NCBI GenBank assembly: GCA_030490835.1
Contig: CM059971.1
Span: forward strand, 7,112,007-7,176,006
DNA length: 64,000 nt
DNA from: Annona cherimola
Lineage: Eukaryota; Streptophyta; Magnoliopsida; Magnoliales; Annonaceae
Direction of reading: 5' to 3'
Part shown: piece by piece, positions 13,411 through 24,945 of the stretch
Numbering within the stretch: position 1 is the first letter of the stretch
Layout: every line of letters begins with the position of its first letter
The notes under the pieces: generated by a model
Databases searched by the model: none
What the model saw: only the letters and a program-made list of their open reading frames with translations
Told to the model about the DNA's origin: nothing
Position numbers and translations under genes: made by a program

Positions 13411-13425
13411 AGTGGCATGAATTGC

Positions 13426-14667
13426 GGTTCTTCTTTCAATGGATATGGAAAACTAAGGGACGTATCCAGCAAGATCGAAAGTTGCAAATTCCCATGTGCT
13501 ACTTGAAATTTTCAAATACACCTTAAGACCTGCACACATCAATAAATTAAATTAGTTACGTATAAACTGTTTACTATAGGAATAATATATTTTATTTAAA
13601 AATTAAAATTAACTCTAGTTATAGCTTATAATAATATTATTAAATAAAATTAATAAAAAAACCAATTGAATACAAAAATTTAGAGGAGAATTCTTAAATA
13701 TACTATAAATTTTAACCTTCAGTCCTTGTATATTTATGAATTTTTAAAAATTCTTCTTATATCCATTACTACATGAAGAATTAAGGACAAACATGGCACA
13801 TACTTGAAAAATTTTCTATAATAATGATAATGACAACTGGCAAGATCAATCTTGACAGTTATTTTCCATTTGGGAATTAATTTTTTAATGAAAAATTGGG
13901 GACTAATTAGTTGTTAGGAAATTGGCAGAAACAATATTGAACATCAGAATTAGCCCAAATGGCAAAGTCATGCCAATTTCTTTGCTAGCTGCATTAGTTG
14001 CAAATATAAGACACATATATATACACTCACATTAGTGAGCTAAGTTCAAGCTGTTGATGGGTATATCGATAGGTATTTCCTGGTCTAGTCCCCGGTCCCC
14101 ATATGAGTACCATTTAAGTGCTAATCTGAATTGTGACAAATGAAATACATGTTTATAGTCACAATCTGGACCGTCATCTATTAATTTGTCAGCTACTATT
14201 AAATGCTGATGACATGAATCAATGGATGAATATTTCTATTCTTTCTACAATCACCATCTGTACCCTTCATAGGTCAAGTCACTCTAAAAAAAAATTAATA
14301 TGATATAATGCTGATAGATAAATAGATAAATGGACGTATCGGCTGTGAAAATAGTAACTAATCATTAGATTTTCATATAAAAAAAGTACATGACGAGAAA
14401 AAGGAACAAATTATGAAATGTCAAAGCTACTACCACCTAATCATCATCAATCCTATTGAATTAAAACATGCACTTATAATTCAAAAAAATAATAATTCGA
14501 AGGTTAAGGACATATCTAACCCAATTTCAGTTAATCTTAATGCAAAATCAGAGCGTCTTTAAGGATTGTGTAAAGAGGACCTAGGGGACCGACATTAATT
14601 TCCAGTTGAGACATTTCAATGACAATGTTAGAGAGAGAACCTGGTTCTGTTGTTCATGAGACGCATA
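13426..14667. other. Intergenic DNA downstream of the NLR, with duplicated segment
   Basis: 13440-13890 is the second copy of the segment at 10250-10770. About 14030-14340 repeats the words found near 4100-4500 and 8460-8870 (tatttctagtctttct-like, caccatctg-acccttcatagg). 14340-14667 is adjacent to the NLR stop codon and presumably includes its 3' untranslated region. I see no clear polyadenylation signal. No gene is recognised. Confidence 0.5.
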
Positions 14668-17600
14668 TTAGCGGATTAATAGTTCAGGAATGTGTGAAAT
14701 CTTGGGCCAATCCACACCATTCCTCTTGCATCTTTCTGAAAGCAATGGACATAACTCAATGGTAAGCGATTGGAGACAGGAAAGGTGTTGTAACCCGTCG
14801 GGTAGCGATGCCAATGCTTCACAACTCGAAATTCGCAGCGTTTTCAGTGCCTTAAGCTGTCCCAATGACAGATGAGGTAGTGACTCCAATTTTTGGAGCC
14901 ACATAATATCAAGAGATTCTAATGACTCCTGCTCTCCTAGCCAATAGGGCAAATCTCTCAACTCTGGCAAGAAACATAGTTTGAGACTCTTGAGCTTCTT
15001 AAGCTGTCTCAACCCCTCTGGCACTGAATCTAATTGCAAGTATTCTTCAATTGTAAGATCCTCCAGTGACTCTAGCTGCTCCCATCCTTCCTCAGCGAGT
15101 CTTTCATTTTCCATACCAGAAATCGTAAATGTCTTCATCTTTGGCAGATTGGGTAGCACACCTGAGAGAAATTCACCACATTCACTCCATGTAAAGTTTT
15201 CAAGCAGTGGAAATGAAGAGAAGCATTCTCTTGTTTTAATTCTACTAGATCCGTAGACTTCCAGAGATTTTAGAGGAGAAGTAGCAAGGTGACGTGGCAA
15301 GACTTTCAATTTAGAGCAGTAGAAAAGCTCCAATTTTGACAGATGTGGCATAATATTAATTACCTCCACTATTGCATTATCACTTTCTACTGTTGTCATT
15401 ATTGGCAACTCCCACTCCTTCAATTCTTTCAAGAAAATTAAATAGAGTTCTTCTAGCTTTGGAAATGCTGCTGAGCTAGAGACGAGACCGCAACTGTTGT
15501 TACTACTACTACTGTTTCCATAGTAGAACTCATGGCCCAGTTTTTTGATGCCTACGAAATGAAGTTTGAGGTACTTGAGTGCTGGAAGTTTCCCAATCCC
15601 AGGCAAAATCTTAGGTTCACAATAGTTATTGAAACCATATACTTCTAATTTGGTTAACTTAGAGAAGGATGAATCTTCTATCCAACTTGGCAAATAAGTC
15701 TTTGAAGATACGTACAAAGACTTTAGTATCAGCTCTTCTAGGTTTACATGAGGTCGTAGACCTTCAATGACATTAGCAGCAGCAGCAGCAGCATTAGAAA
15801 TTTGCAAAACTAATCTATGAAGCTTTTTCTTGTTCCACAGTTCTGCTTTCTCTGCTTCTTCTTTGCTTGGCACTCTCTCCAAGTGTTCTATTTCTAGACT
15901 TTCTTCAAGAGCATTAAGTCCTTGTAGCTCATGAATCCCACATCCTCCTTCACCTCCCACTATGAACTTACATAAGCTTTGAAGGCAACTGATTCTACCC
16001 AACCCTTGAGCTAAACACTCAAGGCTACTAGTGCCTTCAATGTCAAGATATCTCAAGTTTACCATTTTATCCATTTGACTTGGTAACCTCTTCAATTCAT
16101 GACAATAACAGAGCTTCAATGTGTGTAAATTAGAAAGATGATTCACTGATTCCGGCAACTCCAATATATTCAAACAAGACAAGTCCAAATAACTCAACTG
16201 CTTCAACCTCCCAATGGAATCTGGCAACATAATTATTTCTGAACTAGCCAAATTTAGATATCTCAATTGATTCAACTTCCCAAAGGATTTTGGTAATTCT
16301 TTTATCCGTGACCATGACAAGTCCAAATATCTCAAATGCTTCAACTCACAGATGGCTTTTGGAAAGTCTCTGAAAGGACAGAAAGACAAGGCCCTAAGAA
16401 ACCTTGCTTGAACAAAGAGATCAACGATGGCACTGTTGGATTCAGCAACACGTTTCAGCAGAAGAGTTCGCAACTTTTTGGCATTAATAGAAGTAGGAGA
16501 AATACTATTCTGCCAGTTGAAATTCAAGACTGCATGACGAACATTATCAGTAGGGAATTTATATAACGTTTCAACTTCACTACCAATGGAATGATAAATT
16601 TCACTCTTTGCAATGAATTTTGCCAACTCGTGAAGGAGTTCATGCATTGTATATTCCGTTTGTCCATCGTTCACCTGTTCTTGGAGCATAGACCATGCCA
16701 CTAAATCATTAGCATACTCTGCTCCTATGACTTCTAACTCTCTTTTTCCTTGTGATTGAACGAAACCTTGCGCAATCCACATTCCAACCAACTCATCCTT
16801 AGGCATTGCTTCATCTTCTGCATATATTGAGCAGAATACAAAACATTGTTTCAAGCGTGGTGGAAGATTGTTATAACTCAACCACAAAGCCGGTAAAATT
16901 TCATCTCGAGGTTCTTGCAATGACCATATCTGACTTTCTAATATGTTCTGCCAGTCTCGAACTGTCCTTTTAGAGTTCAACATGCTTCCCATCACTGCTA
17001 TGGAAAGGGGCACTCCTTTGCATTTGCGAACTATTTGTCTTGCCACTTCCAACTTGTCAGAATATTCTTCCTCTGTTTGCCCATCAAAAGCTACGCTCCT
17101 GAATAGAGTCCAAGAATGATCATCTGATAAACCTTCTAGTTTATGAATATGGGCAGCTTTCATGGTGTTTTCTGCCACCACCGGAAGACGAGTTGTAACA
17201 AGAATTCTGCTTCCTGGAGACCCAACTGCTAAACATGGCTGTAAGGCATTCCACCTTTTTTTATCACTATTCCACACATCATCAAGGACAAGTAGAAAAC
17301 ATTTCCCAGTTAGCTTTCCAGCTAACTCCTTCTGCAATGCATTAAGCTCAGTTAGTGAAGTACCTGCCCCTGTTACTTCTTCTATGATTGCTTTCAAAAG
17401 TCTTTTCGTATCAAAATCTTGGGAGACACATACCCAATACAAAAATCCGTTGAAATGATCCTGCACCTCACTGTCATGATAGATCGTTCGAGCAAGTGTA
17501 GTTTTTCCCAGACCTCCAATGCCAACTATAGCGATTATCCGAACCTGTTGTGGCTGCTGCTGCGGCCGCACATCCTCATCTCCAATAGCGCTATTAATTC

Positions 17601-18180
17601 CGCTTACAAGCCACTTTATCACTTTTTTCCGGTCATCATCCCTGCCAATTATCTTTTCATTCATATAGCAACTTGTCATAGTCCAAGTCTCCCTTATAGG
17701 CCTTGCATTCCCTCGAGAACTGCTGCTTACTTGCTTGTCAATATTAAATTGGTTTTTATTGTTAGAAATATCATCTAAGATCCTCCGAATTTCTTTTATG
17801 TCAACTCCAAGCTTATAACGGGAGACACCATCATGGAAAGGAGCACCAAGAGAAGGATAACATGTTAAAGATGACTTTTCTGACTTATTTCTATCCTCGT
17901 CCTCCTCATTGTCATCCTCATTTTGAGTAGCATATGTTAACAAAAAGTCATCCAGCAAGTCTTCGATATCGTAAGAAACATTTTTTAGCCTTAACAACCA
18001 AAGCTGGGTACTTTCCTCCTCAATTTGCCTACTCTCAGCATCAGCAAGAACTGCTTTAATGGACGGAAACGTGGCCTGGATCCTTCTCAGCTCATCAATG
18101 GCATCTACAAAGAGTTCCGTCTGCCGGCCCAGAACTTCGGTCAGCTTCTCCAGAACTATAGAAACGAGTGCATCCACCAT
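14668..18180 (-). CDS. CC-NB-ARC-LRR immune receptor (RGA-like CNL)
   Basis: A single uninterrupted 1170-codon frame, the usual length for this family. Such proteins sense pathogen effectors in the cytosol and act as ATP/ADP switches. An Rx-type coiled-coil N-terminus covers about residues 1-85, with the EDVID-like YDIEDLLDDF at about 70-79, followed by an acidic linker (87-97). NB-ARC motifs follow in order: P-loop GIGGLGKTT (220-228), kinase-2 LLVLDDVW (296-303), RNBS-B GSRILVTTR (323-331), GLPL-type CKGVPLSIA (387-395), RNBS-D CFVFCSIYAED (446-456). The MHD motif reads MHE (512-514). Leucine-rich repeats fill about 590-1165. A Gln-rich stretch (207-212) precedes the P-loop and a six-Ala tract, written in gca repeats, interrupts the LRRs. 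The ATG at 18178-18180 gives the canonical MVDALVS-type start. No introns are needed. Full domain order and an intact frame argue for a functional gene. The recognised pathogen is unknown. Confidence 0.93.
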   Translation of the reverse strand: MVDALVSIVLEKLTEVLGRQTELFVDAIDELRRIQATFPSIKAVLADAESRQIEEESTQLWLLRLKNVSYDIEDLLDDFLLTYATQNEDDNEEDEDRNKSEKSSLTCYPSLGAPFHDGVSRYKLGVDIKEIRRILDDISNNKNQFNIDKQVSSSSRGNARPIRETWTMTSCYMNEKIIGRDDDRKKVIKWLVSGINSAIGDEDVRPQQQPQQVRIIAIVGIGGLGKTTLARTIYHDSEVQDHFNGFLYWVCVSQDFDTKRLLKAIIEEVTGAGTSLTELNALQKELAGKLTGKCFLLVLDDVWNSDKKRWNALQPCLAVGSPGSRILVTTRLPVVAENTMKAAHIHKLEGLSDDHSWTLFRSVAFDGQTEEEYSDKLEVARQIVRKCKGVPLSIAVMGSMLNSKRTVRDWQNILESQIWSLQEPRDEILPALWLSYNNLPPRLKQCFVFCSIYAEDEAMPKDELVGMWIAQGFVQSQGKRELEVIGAEYANDLVAWSMLQEQVNDGQTEYTMHELLHELAKFIAKSEIYHSIGSEVETLYKFPTDNVRHAVLNFNWQNSISPTSINAKKLRTLLLKRVAESNSAIVDLFVQARFLRALSFCPFRDFPKAICELKHLRYLDLSWSRIKELPKSFGKLNQLRYLNLASSEIIMLPDSIGRLKQLSYLDLSCLNILELPESVNHLSNLHTLKLCYCHELKRLPSQMDKMVNLRYLDIEGTSSLECLAQGLGRISCLQSLCKFIVGGEGGCGIHELQGLNALEESLEIEHLERVPSKEEAEKAELWNKKKLHRLVLQISNAAAAAANVIEGLRPHVNLEELILKSLYVSSKTYLPSWIEDSSFSKLTKLEVYGFNNYCEPKILPGIGKLPALKYLKLHFVGIKKLGHEFYYGNSSSSNNSCGLVSSSAAFPKLEELYLIFLKELKEWELPIMTTVESDNAIVEVINIMPHLSKLELFYCSKLKVLPRHLATSPLKSLEVYGSSRIKTRECFSSFPLLENFTWSECGEFLSGVLPNLPKMKTFTISGMENERLAEEGWEQLESLEDLTIEEYLQLDSVPEGLRQLKKLKSLKLCFLPELRDLPYWLGEQESLESLDIMWLQKLESLPHLSLGQLKALKTLRISSCEALASLPDGLQHLSCLQSLTIELCPLLSERCKRNGVDWPKISHIPELLIR

Positions 18181-18534
18181 CCTGCAAAGTCCCTTTTGTT
18201 GCCACTGAAAAGAACTTGAAAGGACGTTAATTCCTCATATGAGGGTGTGCCCAAGTCAGCTTTAACATTGTTTACTAAACTTTAAAAATAAATCTGCAAA
18301 ACAATTAGCCACAACGGAGAAGGCTTTTTGTGCCAAATCTTATGAGTTTTTTTTTTTTTTTTTCAGAACTTGTAACTCGTGATTAATGTCTCGAAAATGA
18401 TCGATCATATGAGAAATTACTCTGATAATCAATTAGTGCAGCAAATTTTTGGACACTTGAACGTCGGAAACAGCCAGTAAAGGTCTTTTGTAGTAATTAA
18501 ATTTCACTTTTGAGCATAAAAAGGCAAAAGGTTA

Positions 18535-18818
18535 TTGAATTATGATCCAGTGATCCCGGGAGCATTGAGTAGACGCATACACTTATATTTTTTATTTTTT
18601 AAAATTTTTTTTATTAACTTGTTAATCTAAGTGTATTTAACATATGTATCAATTTTTACCATTTTCGAAGATTTTTTATATTTATTTTGGATTTTTATTA
18701 ACATTTTTGTAAAAAAAAAATTCAAAAAAAAATTAAAAAAATAGGTATGTGCACCCAAGAGCATTGATCCTCAATGATCCCGGGAGCATTGAGCCCGAAG
18801 CACTGGATCATAATCCAA
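18535..18818. repeat. Small inverted-repeat element (284 bp)
   Basis: The ends form an 18-bp inverted repeat with one mismatch: ttgaattatgatccagtg at 18535-18552 and cactggatcataatccaa at 18801-18818. Inside, gatcccgggagcattgag occurs near both ends in direct orientation, and the core is AT-rich and partly self-complementary. It shares core words (tgtatcaatttttacc) with the palindromes at 20300-20565 and 22690-23060. No target duplication is obvious. Confidence 0.6.
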
Positions 18819-19547
18819 GATTCATTTGCCATTCATTGTATGGCTGTTTTTAATTTTTGCTATATTTCTTTAATTCCTTATAATTTAGTTTGAGAAATTC
18901 CAAGTTATTTTTTCTAGAATCCGGGCTAGGGAGGGTGGGTTAGGAACCAAGTATTGTTTATAATGATACTGTTAGAACTAAATAGGTTATTGAACTGGTC
19001 AGGGGATTTATTATGGTTCAACCAATTCAACCATTCTCAGCAAACTAAATTAAACCGGTGTATTAACAATTTATATGAAATATATGTTCGATTTACAATA
19101 TCAAAGATTGAAGTTTAAATCTAAAAAAAATCAATAACCAAAATTGAAACCATCATTTTTTTTTATTACATTTGGGGGAGCATCGAACCTTCGTCCTATG
19201 CCACACCACCCCTAATAAGTTCCACGGCGATATAGCGCCAAACTCTAAAATCGTGAGTTTAAAAGGTCAAAAAATGTTGCAGTTAATTTTCTAATCAGCT
19301 AATTAACTAGAATTACAATATTTAAATTATAACTACATTTTTATCTACTAAGTAAAATTACCAAAATTTTAAAAATCTGACTGGTAACTTCAATTTCTCA
19401 CCCAAATATATGATTATAGATGTAATCCAATCATAAATTTAATTCTTTAATTATATATATTTGACCAAAAATTACACAAAGGTCGTCAACCAAGTAGGTT
19501 AATGTTTTGAGATTTATTACAATAATTTAGTTGTTATAGACGTAAAT

Positions 19548-19916
19548 GGAGCCCAATTATGCACCTCATAATGTATTTTAAGCTAAAATAATCATTCATC
19601 TATTTTATTTTATTTTTAATATTTTTAAAATTTTCTTCAAAACATTTTTCTGAGTGTATGTAATAATATATTAAGTTTTGCTCGCATATTTATTTTTTTA
19701 AAAAATCAATTTTAAGAGCATTTAAGTCATTTTCACTATTTAAAAATTGATATTTAAAAATAAAATTAAATATTTATACCGGCAAAACTTGGTATATAGA
19801 TTGAATACACTTAAAAATATATTTTAAGTAAAAAATAAAAAATGTAACTAATTGTAAAATAAATAAATAATGTATTTTATTTTAAAATATATTATGATGT
19901 ATATAATGAGGCTCCT
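19548..19916. repeat. Foldback MITE, full copy
   Basis: Left end ggagcccaattat, right end ataatgaggctcc, arms pairing over most of their length (gtattttaagctaaaat against attttattttaaaatatatt-like sequence). The centre, at about 19740, is the aagtcattttcac loop. It is the clearest copy of the first foldback family. Confidence 0.65.
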
Positions 19917-19929
19917 ACATAAATTGAAA

Positions 19930-20820
19930 CACTTCATAAAAGTTTTAAAATGCACAATGCCTAATAGAATCTTCATGAAATTGCAAAACACGGGGTCAAA
20001 CAGGTAGTTAGAAAATTTAAAGAGTTTAATTGATAAAAATAATATATAAGTTTGTATTTAGTAGAGGAATCATACACAATGATTAAAAACAAACAATTGT
20101 ATGAATTATTTAAAAATATATATACAAGGATCGAAAACAAACATTTGTATAATAGGGGCATTCTGGAAAAAAAATTTCATTTTTTAAAAGATTTTACATA
20201 GACCAACTATAAATTATGATATTCATCAATATATATTTAGTCTTGAGCTCATTATATGCACTTGGATACATTGAGACTTAATGCATCTGAGTGTATTTTA
20301 CCCTTTTTTTATTTTTTGAAACTCTTTTATGAAATTGTTAATATAAGATAACATATGTATCAATTTTTACCCTTTTTTAAGATTTTTAAATTTTTTTCGA
20401 ATTTTTAAAAGTCAGTGGCATTTTAGTAATTTAAAATTACTAAAATGTTAGTGATTTTTAAAAGCTCAAAAAATCTAAAAGACTCCAAAAAAAAAAATAT
20501 TGTACACAAATTAAATATACTTAAATTAACAATTATGTAAAAAATTTCAAAAAAATTAAAAAATGAGTGTACCCCATATTTAGTTAAGATAGAAAAATTA
20601 AATATCTTGAAATATTTTATACGCTATATATTTTAAATATACTATATTATCAATTTAAAATTTTAATAGTTTTATATTTATCCTCAAAATCATATTAAAA
20701 TTTTAATATTCTTTGTTACTGGGATGCTACAACCTAAGATGTTTTTTGTTTCAACCTTCATATAAGGTTTCTCATGCAAATGGCATAAAATCATTTGCTG
20801 TTATATACTTATTAAAAATA
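19930..20820 (+). repeat. Direct duplicate of 24370-24945, interrupted by a foldback element
   Basis: The ends of this segment match 24370-24945 in the same orientation: agaatcttc(g/a)tgaaa at the start, gtag-aggag and gattaaaaacaaa in the middle, then aaattaaatatcttgaaat through ggcataaaatc-ttgctgtt at the end. About 0.4 kb in the middle (roughly 20170-20590), which includes a palindromic element, is absent from the other copy. The pair therefore works as a filled and an empty site. Confidence 0.65.
20300..20565. repeat. Palindromic AT-rich element
   Basis: Nearly a full-length palindrome. The centre cattttagtaattt followed by aaattactaaaatg is an almost perfect inverted repeat, and the outer arms (ttttttgaaactctttt, tgttaatataagata) pair with sequences on the far side. 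It lies in the extra DNA that distinguishes 19930-20820 from 24370-24945, which supports insertion as a unit. Confidence 0.65.
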
Positions 20821-21113
20821 AATATATAAAAGTATTATAAAATGTGAAAAACTTAGTATATCAATTAAATACATTTTGGAAATCATTTTAACAGGGAAAA
20901 ATAAAAATAAAAATAAAATAATTTAAATGAACGATATATTCACGACTTATATAATTGAATTTCCTTTAGGAATTTATATGTTTATCACATCTATGCTAAA
21001 TTTAAAGATCGAAACATTTTACTAGTCTGTGAAAGTATAACATAGAATATATTGAATGCAGGCAGCATTAACGGCTTAAAGCTAAGAAACAGTGATATTG
21101 CGATAAAACATGT

Positions 21114-21493
21114 GGGATCTTCATTACATACTTCATAACGTATTTTGGGCTAAAATAAGAAGTTTATTTATTTTTACAATTAGTTATTTATTTTTTTACT
21201 TTTCTTTATAAGCACGTTTATGTAAGTGTATTCAATCTAATACTTTTACATTATTATTTTTTATTTTTTAAAAATCAAGTTTTTAAGGGGCAGAAAATGA
21301 CTTAAATTCCTTGAAATTGATGATTTTTAAAAATAAAAATAAATATGTAAAAGTATCGAAAATTGAAAAAGCTTTGTATATAGATTGAATACACTTAGAT
21401 AAACATATTTATGAAGAAAAAATGAAAAAATATAATTAATTATAAAAATAAATAAATGTTATATTTTAGCCTAAATATATATAATCATGCTCT
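21114..21493. repeat. Foldback MITE copy
   Basis: First-family foldback: ggatcttcattacatac at the left and atatataatcatgctct at the right. The arms contain acgtattttgggctaaaat and its mirrored tatattttagcctaaatat. No coding capacity. Confidence 0.6.
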
Positions 21494-22689
21494 ATAATGA
21501 TTCTCCAAACATGTCAAGCCTAAACTAACATTTGCCTACAATAACATGAAAAAAATCTCACAAATTCAACTAGATGTTATAAAATCACGGGATGCAAAAA
21601 ATGCAGGGTGGAAAATCTCACGACTTAAAATAGATGTTATACCTGATGGACAAATGCAGGGCAGAAATTTTAACCTCCAACAGCTGCTGACGACCAATTC
21701 GAGTGAAGGATAACTGCTGATCCAGTTGCCAACTAAGACTACGATAAAAAAAAAAAAAAAAAAAAAAAGAATTTAAAAAAAAAACGCTGAGATGAAACAG
21801 GGATATATCTGGACGGAAAACGGAGATGAGGAATAGGAAATGAAAAATGAGAAATGAGAAATGGGACGGCATGATTATGAATCTTTATTGCAATGCATAT
21901 TGGCGTGGAAAATAAAAAGTCTACAAACTAAGACAACAAAAATTAATTAAAAAAATTTAAAAGATGAGGAGGAGTTAGCGAGTAAAAATCATGAAATTAA
22001 TTAAACAAGAATCGAGCATCTAAAAAAGAAAAAAAAACAGGAATTAATAGCTAGCAATAGCATTAAAACTTTTATTTCTCCAAAGCAGTCTCTGCCAAAG
22101 ATGGAGGATGGGCTTCATTAAAAAAAAAAAAAAAAAGTCAGGAGGATGGGGAGATATGGGATGCTAACGAGACGCTATAATTTTTCATTCCAAAAAAAAA
22201 TTTAATTCCCAACACTATTTTTCATTTTCCAATAAATGGCATCATCTCTTTTGTAATTTTCAATATTATTTTTTCCATTTTTAATATAATGTCTCATTTT
22301 CCTTTTTCATCTAATCATATCTTACTCAATGCAATTGTATAATCATAAATAATCTCTTTAACCACTCCAACTTCCTATACAAGAGTGTAACTTGGGGCAG
22401 GCTAAGTCTCAAAATTAGCCATCAAACTTGACAAATGTGCCCTTAAGCTTGTCTTTCCAAAGCTAGAGGCTGAAGAACTGACGAAAAGCTTAATTAGTAA
22501 CTAGGGTTAAGGTTAAGATTCAGGCAAACCTGAACCCTATTTTTTATTTTTATATTCAATATAAAATATATTATATAAATAATATCTAAATAATATTTTT
22601 ATATTTATATATCTTATATTATTTGTATTTATGTTTGTTTGTCATGTCGAACTTACATTATAGATAAAGGATTTTGATCTTATGCTTCC

Positions 22690-23060
22690 TGATGTACTTA
22701 GCTTCTGTGCATTAGGGTGCAAATATCCATTTTTTTATTTTTTTGAAATTATTTTTATATAACTGTTAATCTAAGTATATTTAACATGTATATCAATTTT
22801 TAATATTTTTTGAGTTTTTAGATTTTTTTTTGGATTTTTAAAAATCAGTGGTATTTTTAGTAATTTAATTTAAAATTGCTAAAAATGCCACTGATTTTTA
22901 AAAATAAAAAAATCTAAAATTTTTAAAAAATAGTAAAAATTGATACACATGTTAAATACAGATAAATTAATAGTTGTGTGAAAAAGTTTCGAAATGAGTA
23001 TTAAAAATGCGTATTTGCATTCGGGTACATGGAAGCTAAGTGTACTTAGGTGCATAGTAG
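22690..23060. repeat. Near-perfect long palindrome (foldback element)
   Basis: Arms of about 170 bp pair around a centre near 22872. Outer words gatgtacttagcttc and gaagctaagtgtactta-type sequences mirror each other. Inner words aaaaatcagtggtatttttag and ctaaaaatgccactgattttt are almost exact complements. The 63-codon minus frame at 22879-23070 is a by-product of the palindrome. Confidence 0.7.
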
Positions 23061-23812
23061 AAGTTTTCAAAGTTAAATAATATTATTTTCATATATATAT
23101 ATATCCATTTTTATATTTATATTATTTACTTTTATATCTGATAATTTTTCTTCATTCATTTTATATAGAAATGTTAAATTTTCTTCTAGAAATATATTAT
23201 ATATTATTACATTTTTAAAATAGATTAATTAGGCTATACATATTATTATTTTTTCTGACATAGTTTGTTATTATTGTTGATTTATATGAAAATTTGAATT
23301 TGTCACTCTTAAATTAAATAAAAATTTGTTGACCTAAATTCAAACCCAAAACTCAATATAAATTTGATTTTCATAAACAAGGTTAGAATTTAAGTTTTAA
23401 ATCAGACTAGAGTTATTTAGACTTTTAAGTTTTATAAATAACTTGCTTGCGCGAAATTATTTTAAAAGAGTACCATAAGCTACAGTTGAGAATCAATGAA
23501 GATCGAACTTCATCATGAGAGAACTGGTCAAGAATGAGGCGAACAAATGGCTTGATTCAAGCGTGATTTGCGCAATTTTGAAATAGTTATTGGTGAGTTT
23601 TGTCCAATACGTAGTTACGTACTAAAGAAAGGCATAATGACAATCATAACTAATGACAACAAGGAGCTAATCCTTATTAAAATGGCTACAAGTTGGAGAT
23701 AATACATGGACTACAGAAAACTTAACTAAGGCCACAAAGAAGGATCGCTTTTTTCTTTCTTTCATGGATTAAATGCTTCCCAGAATAGCAAGGAAAGAAT
23801 ATTATTGATTCC

Positions 23813-24094
23813 TTGATGATTATTTATAATAAATCAAATCATGATTGTGCCAAAGGATTAGGAGAAAATAACATTCGAATGTCTCTAACATATCTTTGCA
23901 TTCAAAAAGATGCGGTTCAACATTTATGCCGCGCACACAACTTTCTAGCATTAAATGATAGCTATATTAAAAATCATCGTGGAGGATTTCATAACCTTAG
24001 TTTAGGGGATAACTTTAGCACATCTTATCCTACCAATTCACTTCCATTGGATAGCCTTGTTTGGGCTCTATTTTGGTCAGTTTATCAATTATAA
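23813..24094 (+). other. Unrecognised 93-codon open frame
   Basis: It begins MMIIYNKSNH. The segment NIRMSLTYLCIQKDA faintly resembles the alpha-helical LCVQ region near the C-terminus of cysteine-rich receptor-like kinases, but the following residues do not continue the similarity and no kinase motif is present upstream. It could be a heavily decayed gene remnant or a chance frame. I do not assign a function. Confidence 0.2.
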
Positions 24095-24369
24095 ATCATT
24101 CATTGTATTTAGCATTACTTATTTTACTTACAAACCAAAAACTATTTTAATCCGTAACTTATATCACTTCCTAAATTAAAGATTAAATTCATTAATGTTT
24201 ATTATAAACCCATAAATTATATATATAAATTATGTGTGGGCCCACGTAAAATAGAAAGAAAAACAAAGGATAAAGAAAAGCTCAAGAATTATTGTATATT
24301 AAATATAAAATGGCTATTATTGTACAGAAAGCAATATTTATATATAGATAAATCAAAACCATACATAGA

Positions 24370-24945
24370 GTTTTATAACGCGCAACACGTAACAGAATCT
24401 TCGTGAAAGCCTAGCAAATGGGCAAAATTAACCTTTTGAATTCGTAAACTTGCATTTTAGGATTTTTCGGAAATTTGCAAAATTGACCCTTTCGCTTATA
24501 TCGTTCGCGAATTTGGCTCTAATATTTTTTTTTATGAAAAATTGGCCCTAATGTTTAATTGTCAGTTATTCACAATCGATAAAGTCTTGCAAATATAACA
24601 AATATGAGGTCGAATTTGTGGTTAGAAAACTTTAAAAAGTCTAATAGATAAAAATAAATATGTGAGTTCGCACATGGTAGAGGAGTGGTTTATATGTATA
24701 TATATATGTCTACACACAAGGATTAAAAACAAATACTTATAGATGGCAAAATTAAATATCTTGAAATCTTTTATGTACTGTATAATTATTTTTAATGGTT
24801 TACCAGTTTCATATTCACCCTCAAATCATATTAAAATTTCAATATCCTTTCTTACTGCGATGCTACATCCTAAGTGGATGGATGCTGTTAATTTCAACCT
24901 TCATGCGATGTTTCTCATGCAAAAGGCATAAAATCGCTTGCTGTT
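24370..24945 (+). repeat. Direct duplicate of 19930-20820 (uninterrupted copy)
   Basis: Collinear with 19930-20820 but lacking its inner palindromic insertion. The words acaaggattaaaaacaaat and ggcaaaattaaatatcttg, on either side of the empty site, are close together here. Confidence 0.65.

Larger units (their letters stand above)
11351..13425 (-). mobile_element. 5'-truncated L1-type LINE
   Basis: The element reads on the minus strand. It ends at a 15-nt poly(A) tail, seen as T residues at 11351-11365. Only the 3' part of ORF2 is left: the end of the reverse transcriptase, a zinc-binding RT segment and RNase H. Homology to LINE protein starts at about 13410, and host repeat sequence is recognisable from about 13440, so the 5' truncation lies between these points. 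I could not find a convincing target duplication. The family is related to, but distinct from, the complete LINE at 44527-52496. Confidence 0.85.
18181..22689. other. AT-rich region upstream of the NLR
   Basis: This should hold the NLR promoter and 5' leader, but no TATA box can be chosen with confidence. The rest is AT-rich repeat DNA with foldback MITEs (18535-18818, 19548-19916, 20300-20565, 21114-21493) and homopolymer runs (about 18348-18363, 21748-21768, 22122-22137). No gene is recognised. Confidence 0.5.
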
